DNA of 64,000 nucleotides from NCBI RefSeq assembly GCF_004366735.1, contig NZ_SOQX01000003.1, forward strand, positions 206,507-270,506, in the 5' to 3' direction. The position numbers were made by a program, and so were the translations under genes. The DNA is from Thiohalophilus thiocyanatoxydans (lineage in GTDB: Bacteria; Pseudomonadota; Gammaproteobacteria; UBA6429; Thiohalophilaceae). The notes under the pieces were generated by a model. The model was not told the DNA's origin. It was given only the letters and a program-made list of their open reading frames with translations, and made no database searches. Positions 1 to 8,980 of the stretch are shown piece after piece (position 1 is the stretch's first letter; every line of letters starts with the position of its first letter).

Positions 1-1314
1 AGTGACGAAGAGCGTGAGGCAGCCGATACCGCTATCAGTGCCGAGCGGCGCGATCTGCAACTGATCGAGCAGGAACGTAACGGGGCTTATTATCTTGTTG
101 CCAGCCTGGCGGATAGTGCAATAACGGAAATCAAGAAGGCGGCGGTCAAGCAAAACATTACGACCCTGCGTAATCGTATCAACGAGCTGGGGGTAGCCGA
201 GCCGATCGTCCAGCGCCAGGGTGAGGAACGGGTTGTTATCCAGTTGCCGGGGGTACAGGACAGTGCCCAGGTCAAGACCGTCATCAGCGCTACCGCGACG
301 CTGGAGTTCCGCCTTGTCGATGTGGAAAATGACGTGCGTGAAGCGCAGCGGGGCCGGGTTCCTTTTGGTTCACGGCTCTATGAAGAGCGTAACGGCGATC
401 CGATTTTGCTCAAAAAACGGGTGATCATCACCGGTGAACGCATCACCAATGCGACCGCCGGCTTCGATGAGGAGAGCGGTTCCCCGGCGGTGTTCGTCAA
501 TCTGGACGGCGCCGGTGCCAGCCGCATGGCCAGTGTGACCAAGAAGAACATCGGCCAGCCGATGGCGGTGGTCTTCATCGAGTACAAGCCCGAGATTACT
601 CATGAAGACGGCGAAGAGAAGGTCGTGACCCGCAAGGTCGAGGAAGTGATCAATGTAGCGACCATCCGCGGTGTACTGAGCAAGCGTTTCCAGATAACCG
701 GCCTTGAGCCGAATGAATCCAGCGAACTGGCGCTGCTGCTGCGTGCCGGGGCGCTGGCCGCACCGATCCGGATCATCGAAGAACGCACCATCGGTCCCAG
801 CATGGGCCAGGATAATATTAACCAGGGAACCAGTTCGGTACTGATCGGCATGATTCTGGTGCTCGCCTTCATGGCCTTCTGGTATCGCGGCTTCGGCCTG
901 GTGGCCAATGTGGCGCTGGTGACAAACCTGGTGCTGATCGTGGCGGTACTCTCCATGTTGCAGGCCACGCTGACCCTGCCGGGGATCGCCGGAATCGTGC
1001 TGACTGTGGGGATGGCGGTCGATGCCAATGTGCTGATCTTCGAGCGTATTCGCGAGGAGTTACAAAATGGCAATTCGCCCCAGGCCTCGATCAGTTCCGG
1101 CTATGCCAAGGCCCTGTCGACCATCGCCGATGCCAACATTACTACCCTGATCGCCGCCGTGGTGCTGTTTGTTTTTGGAACCGGTCCGATCAAGGGGTTC
1201 GCGATTACCCTGTCGATCGGGATCATCACCTCCATGTTCACCGCCATTATGGGTACCCGCGCCATCGTTAATCTGGCGGTCGCGGGCAAGAAACTGCGCA
1301 AACTGTCTATTTAA
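1..1314 (+). CDS. secD: Protein translocase subunit SecD (5' end outside window)
   Basis: The reading frame is open from the first base, so about the last 438 residues of SecD are present. SecD works with SecF in the inner membrane, using the proton gradient to help SecYEG release exported proteins. The visible part covers the end of the periplasmic P1 domain, the following periplasmic region, and the C-terminal membrane domain with five hydrophobic segments after about base 830. The conserved membrane motif VGMAVDANVLIFERIREE lies near base 1010-1055. The stop is followed 18 bases later by secF, so the two are co-transcribed; yajC and the start of secD should lie just upstream. Identification is firm. 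Confidence 0.97.
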   Translation, partial: SDEEREAADTAISAERRDLQLIEQERNGAYYLVASLADSAITEIKKAAVKQNITTLRNRINELGVAEPIVQRQGEERVVIQLPGVQDSAQVKTVISATATLEFRLVDVENDVREAQRGRVPFGSRLYEERNGDPILLKKRVIITGERITNATAGFDEESGSPAVFVNLDGAGASRMASVTKKNIGQPMAVVFIEYKPEITHEDGEEKVVTRKVEEVINVATIRGVLSKRFQITGLEPNESSELALLLRAGALAAPIRIIEERTIGPSMGQDNINQGTSSVLIGMILVLAFMAFWYRGFGLVANVALVTNLVLIVAVLSMLQATLTLPGIAGIVLTVGMAVDANVLIFERIREELQNGNSPQASISSGYAKALSTIADANITTLIAAVVLFVFGTGPIKGFAITLSIGIITSMFTAIMGTRAIVNLAVAGKKLRKLSI

Positions 1315-1332
1315 GGCAACAGGATTCGCGTC

Positions 1333-2268
1333 ATGCAGATTTTCCAGAACACCAATTACGATTTTACCGGTAAACGTCATTACGCGCTCTTTCTGACCGC
1401 AGTATTGCTCATAATTGCCGTTGTCTCACTGGCGACGCGCGGACTGAATTTCGGTCTCGATTTTACCGGCGGCACGTTGCTGGAAGTCGGCTACAGTGAG
1501 CCGGCGGAGCTGGACGAAATCCGTAGCGCGATTGGCCGCGCCGGTTACGATAATGCCGTGGTGCAGCACTTTGGCAGTTCCCGCGATGTCATGATTCGTC
1601 TGGCCCCGCAAGAGGGGCAGATCAATGCGGCTCTGAGTGACGATATTCTCAAGGCCCTGAGAGCCGAGGATGAGTCGGTCGAGATGCGGCGTCAGGAATT
1701 TGTCGGTCCGCAAATCGGTGAGGAGCTGCGCGATGATGGCGGGCTGGCGATGTTGATCGCACTGGCCTTTATTCTGATTTATGTCATGGCCCGTTTCGAA
1801 TGGCGCTTTGCGGTCGGCTCCATCGCGGCACTGATTCACGATGTGGTGATCGTAATCGGCTTTTTCTCCGTTACCCAGATGGATTTCGATCTGACCGTGC
1901 TGGCGGCGGTGCTTGCCGTGATCGGCTACTCGTTGAACGATACCATCGTGGTGTTTGATCGTATCCGGGAGAATTTCCTGCGCATGCGCAAGAGTCAGCC
2001 ACCGGAGGTGATCAATACCTCGCTGAACCAGACGCTGTCGCGCACGGTGGTCACTTCCCTGACGACCCTGCTGGTGGTCCTGGCCATGTTTTTCCTCGGT
2101 GGGGAGATGATCCACTCCTTCGCCGCGGCGCTGCTGGTGGGTATCATTATCGGGACCTACTCGTCCATTTATGTGGCCAGCAGTGTTGCCCTGGCACTGA
2201 ACGTCAACAGCGCGAACCTGATCCCGGTGGAAAAAGAGGGCGCCGATCAACCCGGCCATGAGCTTTGA
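1333..2268 (+). CDS. secF: Protein translocase subunit SecF
   Basis: 311 residues, the usual SecF length. It forms the SecDF proton-driven accessory complex of the Sec translocon. An N-terminal membrane segment (residues about 18-36) is followed by the signature GLDFTGGTLLEV, a periplasmic domain, and five C-terminal membrane segments with the conserved GYSLNDTIVVFDRIREN motif near residues 198-214. ATG start follows secD by 18 bases. The gene is the last of the operon: an inverted-repeat element and a strong terminator follow. Confidence 0.98.
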   Translation: MQIFQNTNYDFTGKRHYALFLTAVLLIIAVVSLATRGLNFGLDFTGGTLLEVGYSEPAELDEIRSAIGRAGYDNAVVQHFGSSRDVMIRLAPQEGQINAALSDDILKALRAEDESVEMRRQEFVGPQIGEELRDDGGLAMLIALAFILIYVMARFEWRFAVGSIAALIHDVVIVIGFFSVTQMDFDLTVLAAVLAVIGYSLNDTIVVFDRIRENFLRMRKSQPPEVINTSLNQTLSRTVVTSLTTLLVVLAMFFLGGEMIHSFAAALLVGIIIGTYSSIYVASSVALALNVNSANLIPVEKEGADQPGHEL

Positions 2269-2286
2269 AATCAAGTCTCTGGAAAT

Positions 2287-2450
2287 AATCGCAGAGCGCG
2301 CGGAGGCGCTGAGTCGCGGAGAAGTGAATTTCGTGTTGCATTACGAGAAGTGATGGTGAAAAGCGAATTAACCAGAATGGCCAAATTCACTTTTGCAATT
2401 CTATTATTTTAACTCTGCGTCTCCGCGCCTCTGCGAACTCCGCGTTTTCA
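2287..2450. repeat. Inverted-repeat (BIME/MITE-like) element of CGCAGAG type
   Basis: Between secF and its terminator lie two inverted copies of a GAG/CGC-rich motif. The left arm begins GCAGAGCGCGCGGAG near 2291; the right arm contains its near reverse complement CTCTGCGTCTCCGCGCCTC near 2413. An inner pair, AAGTGAATTT and AAATTCACTT, is nested inside. The transcript could form one long hairpin. Related motifs occur near 3176-3215 and 60912-60975, so it belongs to a dispersed family. No coding sequence is evident inside. Confidence 0.6.
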
Positions 2451-2471
2451 ATTGGCCGTGAGACGGAGTGC

Positions 2472-2500
2472 AAAAAGCCCGCGGTTGCGGGCTTTTTGTT
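2472..2500. terminator. Bidirectional Rho-independent terminator
   Basis: Perfect 11-bp stem AAAAAGCCCGC / GCGGGCTTTTT with a four-base loop. It is flanked by A and T runs, so it can end secF transcription on the plus strand and the gene at 2501-2860 on the minus strand. Confidence 0.92.
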
Positions 2501-2860
2501 TTAGCGGGACTGGAATTTTTTCACTTCGTCCATCGGGTCCGAGTCATCGGCGCGGGGACGGACCATGCGACAGACTGTGCTGCTGCGGGTTTCGCATTCG
2601 GGATCGTTTTCATCCTCTTCCACGTTCCTGATGACCGTCTCCGCCCAGACGGCGGCAATGCCCCACAGGGCCGCACCCAGTGCCAGGGTGCCGAGACTGA
2701 TGCCCTCAACGCCAAGCGGGCCGCCGAAAAATGCGTATATGAGGCTGATAATGCCGGCAATCCAGAATACTGAGATCGGTGCGGCGCAACAGCCGGCACA
2801 GCCATAGCGGCAGACCGCCACCGGCGGTGCGATTAAAGCGAAAGCACTACGTTTCACCAT
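2501..2860 (-). CDS. Hypothetical Cys-rich small membrane protein
   Basis: 119 residues, not recognised as a named family. Residues 17-28 carry a cysteine cluster (CRYGCAGCCAAP), followed by two hydrophobic segments (about 30-46 and 55-72) and a charged tail ending in EVKKFQSR with two more cysteines. An AAGGAGG ribosome-binding site sits immediately upstream. The ATG at 2860 is only about two bases from it, and the GTG one codon later (2857) is better spaced and may be the true start. It converges on secF at the shared terminator. The cysteine cluster could bind a metal or form disulfides; this is speculative. Confidence 0.65.
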   Translation of the reverse strand: MVKRSAFALIAPPVAVCRYGCAGCCAAPISVFWIAGIISLIYAFFGGPLGVEGISLGTLALGAALWGIAAVWAETVIRNVEEDENDPECETRSSTVCRMVRPRADDSDPMDEVKKFQSR

Positions 2861-3110
2861 CCCCTCCTTAATAAATATTCGGGTTGAATATTCTGGTGAT
2901 GTGTACGGTTACTGACTAGTAAGCATGAATTTTTGATCTCGGTCAAATGAATTTTGCCCCCGATGTGCCGGGGTGACGAGCAAAAAACCACCAGCGTCCC
3001 CGCCTGCGTGGTGGCGCCTGGGCTGCGCCTTTGGGTTAGTCCTTGATGCTGAAAAAGGATGTAGGTCACGCTGGCGACAGCCTGCGTGACAATTGGCTAG
3101 TGGGTGAGTC

Positions 3111-3135
3111 TCAGGTAGCGCTATGCGCAACCTGA
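3111..3135. repeat. Short palindrome-like dispersed repeat, copy 1
   Basis: A 25-base imperfect palindrome starting TCAGGTAGCG and ending GCAACCTGA. Its reverse complement recurs at 61066-61090 with one mismatch. The flanking 2861-3235 gap otherwise holds only a run of CTCTGCG-type motifs (about 3176-3215, related to the element at 2287-2450) and no gene. Confidence 0.65.
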
Positions 3136-3235
3136 GCTACGATACGCCGTTGCCTGGATTATTATTATATTCATTCTCTGCGATCCTCTGCGTCTTTGCG
3201 CCTCTGCGTTCGTCTCTTTTTACCGAAAAGAGAGC

Positions 3236-4039
3236 TCAACCCTTGAGGTCGTCGGGGACGAAGGGACGGATTTTCTGCAGCATGGCCTTGAACAGGCGGG
3301 GGTTGGCGGTGACGATATTGCCGTTTTTCATGTGGTTGGCGTTGCCGCTGAAGTCGCTGACCAGTCCCCCGGCCTCCTCGATCAGCAGCACGCCGGCGGC
3401 CATGTCCCAGCTGTTGAGACCGAATTCCCAGAAGCCGTCGAGGCGGCCGGCGGCCACGTAGGCCAGATCCAGGGCCGCCGAGCCGGCGCGGCGGATTCCG
3501 GCGCTGCCGGGGAGCAGCGCCTGCATCATCTGCAGATAGGCGTCCATGTAGGGCATATGCTCGTCACGGAAGGGGATCCCGGTGCCCAGCAGGGCGCCTT
3601 CCAGGGTGCGACGGGGGGTTACGCGAATGCGCTTGCCGTTGAGCTGGGCGCCTTCGCCCCGGCTGGCGGTGAACAGCTCCTCGCGCAGGGGATCGTAGAC
3701 CACCGCCTGCTCCAGCCGGTTCTTGTGGCGCAGGGCGATGGAGACCGCGTATTGCGGGAAGTTATGCACGAAGTTGGTGGTGCCGTCGAGCGGATCAATA
3801 ATCCACTCGTAGTCGTTGCCGGCATGGCTGCCGCTCTCCTCGGCCAGGATACTGTGGTCCGGATAAGCCTTGTGCAGGGTGCGGATGATCGCCTGTTCGG
3901 CGCGCCGGTCTACCTCGCTGACAAAATCGTTGTCGGCTTTTTCGGTGATGGTCAGAGTGTCGACCTTGTCCGCGTTACGGGCGATGATAAAACCAGCATC
4001 ACGCGCCGCGCGAACCGCGATATTCAACATCGGGTGCAC
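3236..4039 (-). CDS. suhB: Inositol-1-monophosphatase family protein SuhB
   Basis: 267 residues from the GTG at 4039, the same length as E. coli SuhB, and the N-terminus (VHPMLNIAVRAAR) matches the family. An AAGGA ribosome-binding site lies about eight bases upstream; the longer frame to 4072 is unlikely to be used. SuhB dephosphorylates inositol monophosphate in vitro and, in E. coli, also acts in rRNA transcription antitermination with NusA. Metal-binding motifs are present: EES near residue 67 and WIIDPLDGTTNF near 78-90, plus the C-terminal SWDMAAG motif. It is divergent from trmJ, as in many gammaproteobacteria. Confidence 0.96.
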   Translation of the reverse strand: MHPMLNIAVRAARDAGFIIARNADKVDTLTITEKADNDFVSEVDRRAEQAIIRTLHKAYPDHSILAEESGSHAGNDYEWIIDPLDGTTNFVHNFPQYAVSIALRHKNRLEQAVVYDPLREELFTASRGEGAQLNGKRIRVTPRRTLEGALLGTGIPFRDEHMPYMDAYLQMMQALLPGSAGIRRAGSAALDLAYVAAGRLDGFWEFGLNSWDMAAGVLLIEEAGGLVSDFSGNANHMKNGNIVTANPRLFKAMLQKIRPFVPDDLKG

Positions 4040-4145
4040 AAGCTTTTCCTTAATCCGGTTGCCAAAGAACAAAAACGCCGGCGGCGCCGGACGTCAAGGT
4101 GCGCTATTGTAGCAGGCTGTATTCAAACTGACAGGATGATTTGCG

Positions 4146-4931
4146 ATGTCGGCAAAGCAGGACGACGTGCTCAATGCCCGCCTGTCGCGGGTGCGGGTGG
4201 TGCTGGTCAGCACCAGCCATCCGGGCAACATCGGCGCCGTGGCCCGGGCGATGAAAAATATGGGCCTGACGCAACTGGTACTGGTCAATCCGGCCGAATT
4301 CCCCAGCGGCGAGGCCCGGGCCCGGGCCTCGGGGGCGAACGATATTCTGGAACAGGCGCAGGTAGTGAGTTCGATGGAGTCGGCCGTGGCCGGTTGTGCC
4401 GTGGTGCTGGGCGCCAGCGCCCGGCTGCGCAGTATTCCCTGGCCCAGCCTGGATCCGCGCGCCGCCGCCGACAGGGTTCTGGAGGTGGTCGAGTCGGCGG
4501 ATGCGGCGCTGGTGTTCGGGCGCGAGAATAACGGGCTGAGTAATGACGAGCTGGATCGGTGCAACTATCTGGTGCATATCCCCGCCAACCCGGATTACAG
4601 CTCGCTGAATATCGCCGCCGCCACCCAGGTGCTGGTGTATGAGCTGCGCATGAGTCTGCTGGAACAGACGGGGCGGCGGGATAACCGTTTCCACAGCGAT
4701 CAGCCGCGGGCCACGGCCGATGAACTGGAGCGGCTCTACGAACATTTGCAACAGACTCTGACCGAGCTCGATTTTCTCAAGCCCAGCGCGCCGCGCCAGA
4801 TCATGCGCCGCTTGCGCCGGCTGTTCGGCCGGGCCGAGCTGGATCGCATGGAGATCAACATCCTGCGCGGCATTCTGAGCGCCGTCCAGTCCCGCAGCCG
4901 CGGCGAAAAGACTGAAGAATCAGAGCGTTAA
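4146..4931 (+). CDS. trmJ: tRNA (cytidine/uridine-2'-O-)-methyltransferase TrmJ
   Basis: 261 residues, SPOUT-class RNA methyltransferase that modifies the ribose at position 32 of the tRNA anticodon loop using S-adenosylmethionine. The N-terminal RVVLVSTSHPGNIGAVARAM signature and the SAM-binding knot region (LVFGRENNGLSNDEL near 118-132, then PANPDYSSLNIAAATQV near 143-159) are present. The C-terminal extension after residue 170 is the dimerisation tail found in TrmJ. It is divergent from suhB and 36 bases upstream of cysE. Confidence 0.96.
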   Translation: MSAKQDDVLNARLSRVRVVLVSTSHPGNIGAVARAMKNMGLTQLVLVNPAEFPSGEARARASGANDILEQAQVVSSMESAVAGCAVVLGASARLRSIPWPSLDPRAAADRVLEVVESADAALVFGRENNGLSNDELDRCNYLVHIPANPDYSSLNIAAATQVLVYELRMSLLEQTGRRDNRFHSDQPRATADELERLYEHLQQTLTELDFLKPSAPRQIMRRLRRLFGRAELDRMEINILRGILSAVQSRSRGEKTEESER

Positions 4932-4967
4932 TGGTAAAGTAAGCTTCAGGACAGATTAGAGCTTCTT

Positions 4968-5780
4968 ATGTTCAGACGGATTAAACAAGACATTCAGTGC
5001 GTCTTCGAGCGGGATCCCGCCGCGCGCAACACCTTCGAGATACTGACCACCTATCCGGGGGTGCACGCGGTACTCTTGCACCGCCTGAGTCATGCCCTGT
5101 GGAACCATCACCTCAAATGGCTGGCCCGGGTGCTCTCCAACCTGGGTCGCTGGGTGACCGGGATCGAGATTCATCCCGGGGCGCAAATCGGCCACCGCTT
5201 TTTTATCGATCACGGGATGGGTGTGGTCATTGGGGAGACCGCCCAGATCGGCGACGACTGTACTTTGTATCACGGGGTGACCCTGGGCGGCACCACCTGG
5301 CAGAAGGGCAAACGCCATCCGACCCTGGCCAATAATGTGGTGGTGGGGGCCGGTGCGAAGGTGATCGGGCCGATCACCCTGGCCGAGGGGGTGCGGGTCG
5401 GCTCCAACGCGGTGGTGGTCAAGGATATTCCCCCCGGTGCGACGGTGGTCGGCATTCCGGGGCGGGTCGTGGCCAAGGTCAAACCGGGGCCGGAGGATGA
5501 ACGGCGCAAGGCCTTTGCCGCCAAAATCGGCTTCGACGCCTACGGCACCACCCAGGACATGCCCGATCCGGTCGCCAACGCCATCGATTGCATGCTGGAT
5601 CACATTCACGCCATGGATCAGCAGATGGAGACCATGTGCCGGTCACTCAAGGCGTTGGGCATGGAGATCGAGGTGCCCGATCTGCCCGATCTGGAGGTTT
5701 GCGATATCAGTGGCAAGGATCTGAAAGGGCCCGATGATATCGGGATGGCCGATGATCCGGGCAAACCCGAAAAGTCATGA
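4968..5780 (+). CDS. cysE: Serine O-acetyltransferase (CysE)
   Basis: 270 residues. Catalyses acetyl-CoA + L-serine to O-acetylserine, the committed step of cysteine synthesis. The left-handed beta-helix of hexapeptide repeats runs from about residue 65 to 165, with the catalytic [12 protein letters not shown] motif near 84-95 and HGVTLGGT near 103. The N-terminal helical region is shorter than in E. coli CysE, and residues after 185 form an acidic extension (VPDLPDLEV). It lies directly before iscR, an arrangement known in Azotobacter (cysE2-iscR), so its product probably supplies cysteine for Fe-S cluster assembly. Confidence 0.94.
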   Translation: MFRRIKQDIQCVFERDPAARNTFEILTTYPGVHAVLLHRLSHALWNHHLKWLARVLSNLGRWVTGIEIHPGAQIGHRFFIDHGMGVVIGETAQIGDDCTLYHGVTLGGTTWQKGKRHPTLANNVVVGAGAKVIGPITLAEGVRVGSNAVVVKDIPPGATVVGIPGRVVAKVKPGPEDERRKAFAAKIGFDAYGTTQDMPDPVANAIDCMLDHIHAMDQQMETMCRSLKALGMEIEVPDLPDLEVCDISGKDLKGPDDIGMADDPGKPEKS

Positions 5781-5813
5781 CTATAATATGGGTAAAATTC
5801 GCCCGGCATATTC

Positions 5814-5842
5814 TTGACTAAAATAGTAGGGCTTGCTAGATT
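5814..5842 (+). promoter_or_regulatory. iscR promoter with IscR type-1-like operator
   Basis: TTGACT (5814-5819) and TAGATT (5837-5842) are separated by 17 bases. The -35 box is embedded in GACTAAAATAGT, which matches the core of the type-1 site bound by [2Fe-2S]-IscR in E. coli. IscR autorepression at this promoter is therefore likely. Confidence 0.8.
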
Positions 5843-5892
5843 AACCGTAAGTTAAACCGGTAAATCCAAATTATACGAGACAGGACAGTACA

Positions 5893-6378
5893 ATGAGACT
5901 GACTACCAAGGGTCGCTACGCAGTCACCGCCATGCTGGATCTGGCGCTGCATTACAAAGAAGGGCCGATCACGCTGGCCGACATTTCCCAGCGCCAGGGG
6001 ATCTCCCTTTCCTATCTGGAGCAGTTGTTTTCCAAGCTGCGCAAGAACGGTCTGGTCGACAGCACCCGTGGACCGGGCGGCGGTTACCGCCTCAGCCGCG
6101 ATGCCCACGAAGTGGCCGTGGCCGACGTCATCACCGCCGTGGATGAAAAGGTCGAAACCACCCGTTGCGGCGGTCTGTCAAACTGCCAGGATGACCAGCA
6201 GTGCCTGACCCATGATCTGTGGACCGATTTGAGTTATCAGATTCACGATTTTCTCAAGGGTATCAGCCTGGGCCAGCTGGTTGAACGACGGGGTGTCCAG
6301 GAAGTGGCCGCCCGTCAGGAACGCCAGCAACAGGCCAGCTTCCAGTCGCCGCAAGGCAAGGTCGCGGTCGAATCCTGA
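5893..6378 (+). CDS. iscR: Fe-S cluster-sensing Rrf2-family regulator IscR
   Basis: 161 residues. The N-terminal winged helix ([18 protein letters not shown]; recognition helix near [13 protein letters not shown]) is followed by the cluster-binding motif C92-x5-C98-x5-C104 with H107, the same ligand positions as E. coli IscR. It senses Fe-S demand and represses or activates targets. The usual downstream iscSUA-hscBA-fdx genes are missing: a hairpin and then ndk follow. The regulator therefore remains with intact ligands but without its classical operon in this place, and may control a Suf system elsewhere. Confidence 0.96.
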   Translation: MRLTTKGRYAVTAMLDLALHYKEGPITLADISQRQGISLSYLEQLFSKLRKNGLVDSTRGPGGGYRLSRDAHEVAVADVITAVDEKVETTRCGGLSNCQDDQQCLTHDLWTDLSYQIHDFLKGISLGQLVERRGVQEVAARQERQQQASFQSPQGKVAVES

Positions 6379-6388
6379 GGCCTGATCG

Positions 6389-6418
6389 CCCCTTGCCCCG
6401 TTCGCGCGGGGCAAGGGG
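6389..6418 (+). terminator. Strong hairpin after iscR
   Basis: Perfect 12-bp stem CCCCTTGCCCCG / CGGGGCAAGGGG with a TTCGCG loop, ten bases after the iscR stop. No T run follows, so it may be a weak terminator or an mRNA-stabilising structure. The rest of the gap to ndk (6419-6626) holds a second hairpin, ATAAACCCG / CGGGTTTAT (about 6566-6594), just upstream of ndk, and no gene. Confidence 0.6.
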
Positions 6419-6626
6419 TGATCCGATTCAGGGTATTGCGGCGGCCGTCACTGCGGTTCGACCGGCTGTGCGATTAAATCCTGCTCCATGCTCCGGGAAA
6501 CCGGTCTTGCTGATTGCCTGCGGCCCCGCCAGGGGATAAAATTCCCGATCTACCATTTGTGATATAAACCCGTGCCCTGGCGCGGGTTTATGCTATCTTG
6601 CTACCCTGAACCAGGAGTAACTCTGC

Positions 6627-7058
6627 ATGGCCGTTGAACGCACCCTTTCCATAATCAAACCCGATGCCGTTGCCAAGAATGTGATTGGCGAGATCTACAG
6701 CCGCTTTGAGAAGGCGGGCCTGAATATCATCGCCGCCCGGATGCTGCATCTGAGCAAGGAGCAGGCGGGGGAGTTCTATGCTGTGCACAGGGAGCGTCCC
6801 TTCTATAATGAACTGGTTGAGTTCATGACCTCCGGGCCGGTCATGGTTCAGGTGCTCGAAGGCGATGAGGCCATTGCCAAAAACCGCGAAGTGATGGGTG
6901 CCACCAATCCGGCCGAAGCGGCGCCGGGCACCATTCGCGCCGATTTCGCCAAAACCGTGGATGAAAACGCGGTCCACGGTTCCGATGCCCCGGAAACCGC
7001 CCGCGCCGAAATCGCCTTTTTCTTCAACGACGACGAAATCTGTCCGCGCACCCGCTAG
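6627..7058 (+). CDS. ndk: Nucleoside diphosphate kinase
   Basis: 143 residues, normal length. It exchanges gamma-phosphates between nucleoside triphosphates and diphosphates through a phospho-histidine. The catalytic H117 lies in NAVHGSD, preceded by the nucleotide-binding region ([18 protein letters not shown]). A ribosome-binding site (CAGGAG) precedes the ATG. It begins the conserved ndk-rlmN-pilW-rodZ run. Confidence 0.98.
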   Translation: MAVERTLSIIKPDAVAKNVIGEIYSRFEKAGLNIIAARMLHLSKEQAGEFYAVHRERPFYNELVEFMTSGPVMVQVLEGDEAIAKNREVMGATNPAEAAPGTIRADFAKTVDENAVHGSDAPETARAEIAFFFNDDEICPRTR

Positions 7059-7082
7059 GGTCTTACAGGAGCATTTATCACC

Positions 7083-8198
7083 TTGAGCGAGCACGACAAA
7101 GTCAATCTGCTGAATTTCGATCAAAGCGGCTTGCAGGCCTTTTTTGCCGAGCAGGGCGAAAAGGCCTTTCGCGCCACCCAGGTGATGAAATGGATCTACC
7201 AGTTCGGCGTCGACGAGTTCGACGCCATGACCAATCTGGGCAAAGGGCTGCGCGAGAAGCTCGATCAGGTCGCGGAAATCCGCCCGCCCGAGGTGGTCAG
7301 CGAACAGCGTTCCGAGGACGGCACCATCAAGTGGCTGCTGCGGGTGGACAATGGCAACTGCATCGAAACGGTGTTTATCCCCGAGGACCATCGCGGCACC
7401 CTCTGTGTCTCCTCGCAGGTCGGTTGCGCACTGGACTGTACGTTCTGTTCCACCGCCCAGCAGGGCTTCAATCGTAATCTCTCCGCCGCCGAGATCATCG
7501 GCCAGCTGTGGGTAGCCAACCAGCGCCTGCACAGTATTCCGCGCGTGGAACGCAGCATCAGCAACGTGGTGTTGATGGGCATGGGCGAACCCTTGCTTAA
7601 TTTCGACAACGTGGTGCGCGCCATGAATATCATGATGGAAGACAACGCCTATGGGCTGTCCAAGCGACGTGTGACCCTGAGTACCTCCGGCGTGATTCCG
7701 GCACTCGATCGTCTCAAGCAGGTCAGCGATGTGAGCCTGGCCGTATCACTGCACGCGCCGACCGATGAACTGCGCGATCAGCTGGTACCGATCAACCGCA
7801 AATACCCGATCAAGGAGTTGATCGCGGCCTGCCTGCGTTATATTGACGGCGATTCACGACGTAAGATTACCTTTGAGTATGTGATGCTGGCGGGAATCAA
7901 CGACAGCGAGGCCGATGCACGGGCATTGATCAAACTGTTGCGGCAGGTGCCCTCCAAGATCAATCTGATTCCGTTCAACCCGTTTCCCGGAACCGACTAT
8001 CGCTGCTCCGATGCGGCGACCATCAACCGGTTTCGTGATATCTTGCTGGAAGCGGGGCTGATGACAGTGACCCGCAAGACCCGTGGCGATGACATTGATG
8101 CCGCTTGTGGCCAGTTGGCCGGCCAGGTGCTGGACAAGACCAAACGCAAATTACGGCGCACTGCCGAACAGATACCAATCAACAGGGTGGGAACATGA
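7083..8198 (+). CDS. rlmN: Dual-specificity 23S rRNA/tRNA adenine-C2 methyltransferase RlmN
   Basis: 371 residues, radical-SAM enzyme that methylates A2503 of 23S rRNA and A37 of some tRNAs. The Fe-S cysteines are C115, C119 and C122 (CALDCTFC). The C-terminal resolving cysteine lies in [14 protein letters not shown] is the likely start: it lines up with the E. coli N-terminus ([10 protein letters not shown]) and has AGGAG about ten bases upstream. The stop overlaps the pilW start as ATGA, indicating translational coupling. Confidence 0.97.
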   Translation: MSEHDKVNLLNFDQSGLQAFFAEQGEKAFRATQVMKWIYQFGVDEFDAMTNLGKGLREKLDQVAEIRPPEVVSEQRSEDGTIKWLLRVDNGNCIETVFIPEDHRGTLCVSSQVGCALDCTFCSTAQQGFNRNLSAAEIIGQLWVANQRLHSIPRVERSISNVVLMGMGEPLLNFDNVVRAMNIMMEDNAYGLSKRRVTLSTSGVIPALDRLKQVSDVSLAVSLHAPTDELRDQLVPINRKYPIKELIAACLRYIDGDSRRKITFEYVMLAGINDSEADARALIKLLRQVPSKINLIPFNPFPGTDYRCSDAATINRFRDILLEAGLMTVTRKTRGDDIDAACGQLAGQVLDKTKRKLRRTAEQIPINRVGT

Positions 8199-8971
8199 AC
8201 CGATATCTGCCTCTTGTATTGCTGATCGTTTCGACGCTGATGCTGGGGGCCTGTACCACTACCAGCAGTAAACCAGCACTGTCGGACGAACGCCTGCGCG
8301 AGGCCTCGGAACTGAACGCCGAGCTGGGTGTGAAGTACATGCAACAGGGCGATAACGAACGGGCAATGGGAAAGCTGCAAAAGGCGATTGACCAGAACGA
8401 GGACAATGCCCGGGCCCATCATTACCTGGGCGAACTCTATCGCCGCGTCGACCGGCCCGAGAAGGCCGAACAGCACTTCAAAGAAGCCCTGGATATTACC
8501 CCGAAGGATCCCTCGTTGTTGAACAACTATGCGGTGCTGTTATGTGATCTGGAAAAATATGAAGCGTCCGATCGCAATTTCGAAAAAGCACTGGATGATC
8601 CGGTTTATTCCGGCAAGGCGGGTATCTACGAGAACATGGGTCAGTGTGCCGAGACCCGGAATAATCTCAGGCAGGCTGAGGAGTATTACCTCAAGGCCCT
8701 GCGACTCGATCCCGAACTGCCCATCGCCAATCTGGGTATGGCCCGGTTGACCTTTGATATGAGTCTGTACGGGCAGTCCCGCAACTACCTGGAACGGGCT
8801 CTGGAGCAGCGCAAGCACAATGCCCAGAGCCTGTGGCTCAGTATTTTGCTGGAACGCCAAGCAGGTAACAGAAATAAGGTGACCAGATATGCCATGTTGC
8901 TCAAGGAACGGTTTCCGGATTCCGAGGAAACCCGAAAATTGAGAAAGCTGGAACGCCAGGGTAAACTTTAA
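8195..8971 (+). CDS. pilW: Type IV pilus biogenesis/stability lipoprotein PilW (PilF)
   Basis: 258 residues from the ATG at 8195, which overlaps the rlmN stop by four bases. The signal sequence ends in a lipobox LMLGAC with the lipidated cysteine at residue 20. TPR repeats follow (from about residues 45 to 250). In Pseudomonas and Neisseria the homologue is an outer-membrane lipoprotein needed for assembly or stability of the PilQ secretin. No other pilus genes are present; the location next to rlmN is the conserved one. Confidence 0.93.
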   Translation: MNRYLPLVLLIVSTLMLGACTTTSSKPALSDERLREASELNAELGVKYMQQGDNERAMGKLQKAIDQNEDNARAHHYLGELYRRVDRPEKAEQHFKEALDITPKDPSLLNNYAVLLCDLEKYEASDRNFEKALDDPVYSGKAGIYENMGQCAETRNNLRQAEEYYLKALRLDPELPIANLGMARLTFDMSLYGQSRNYLERALEQRKHNAQSLWLSILLERQAGNRNKVTRYAMLLKERFPDSEETRKLRKLERQGKL

Positions 8972-8980
8972 GGGGGCAAT

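Noticed and set aside
3332..4531. Plus-strand open frame opposite suhB running into trmJ
   Set aside because: Composition is a GC-rich artefact, and both suhB and trmJ are well supported in their own frames.
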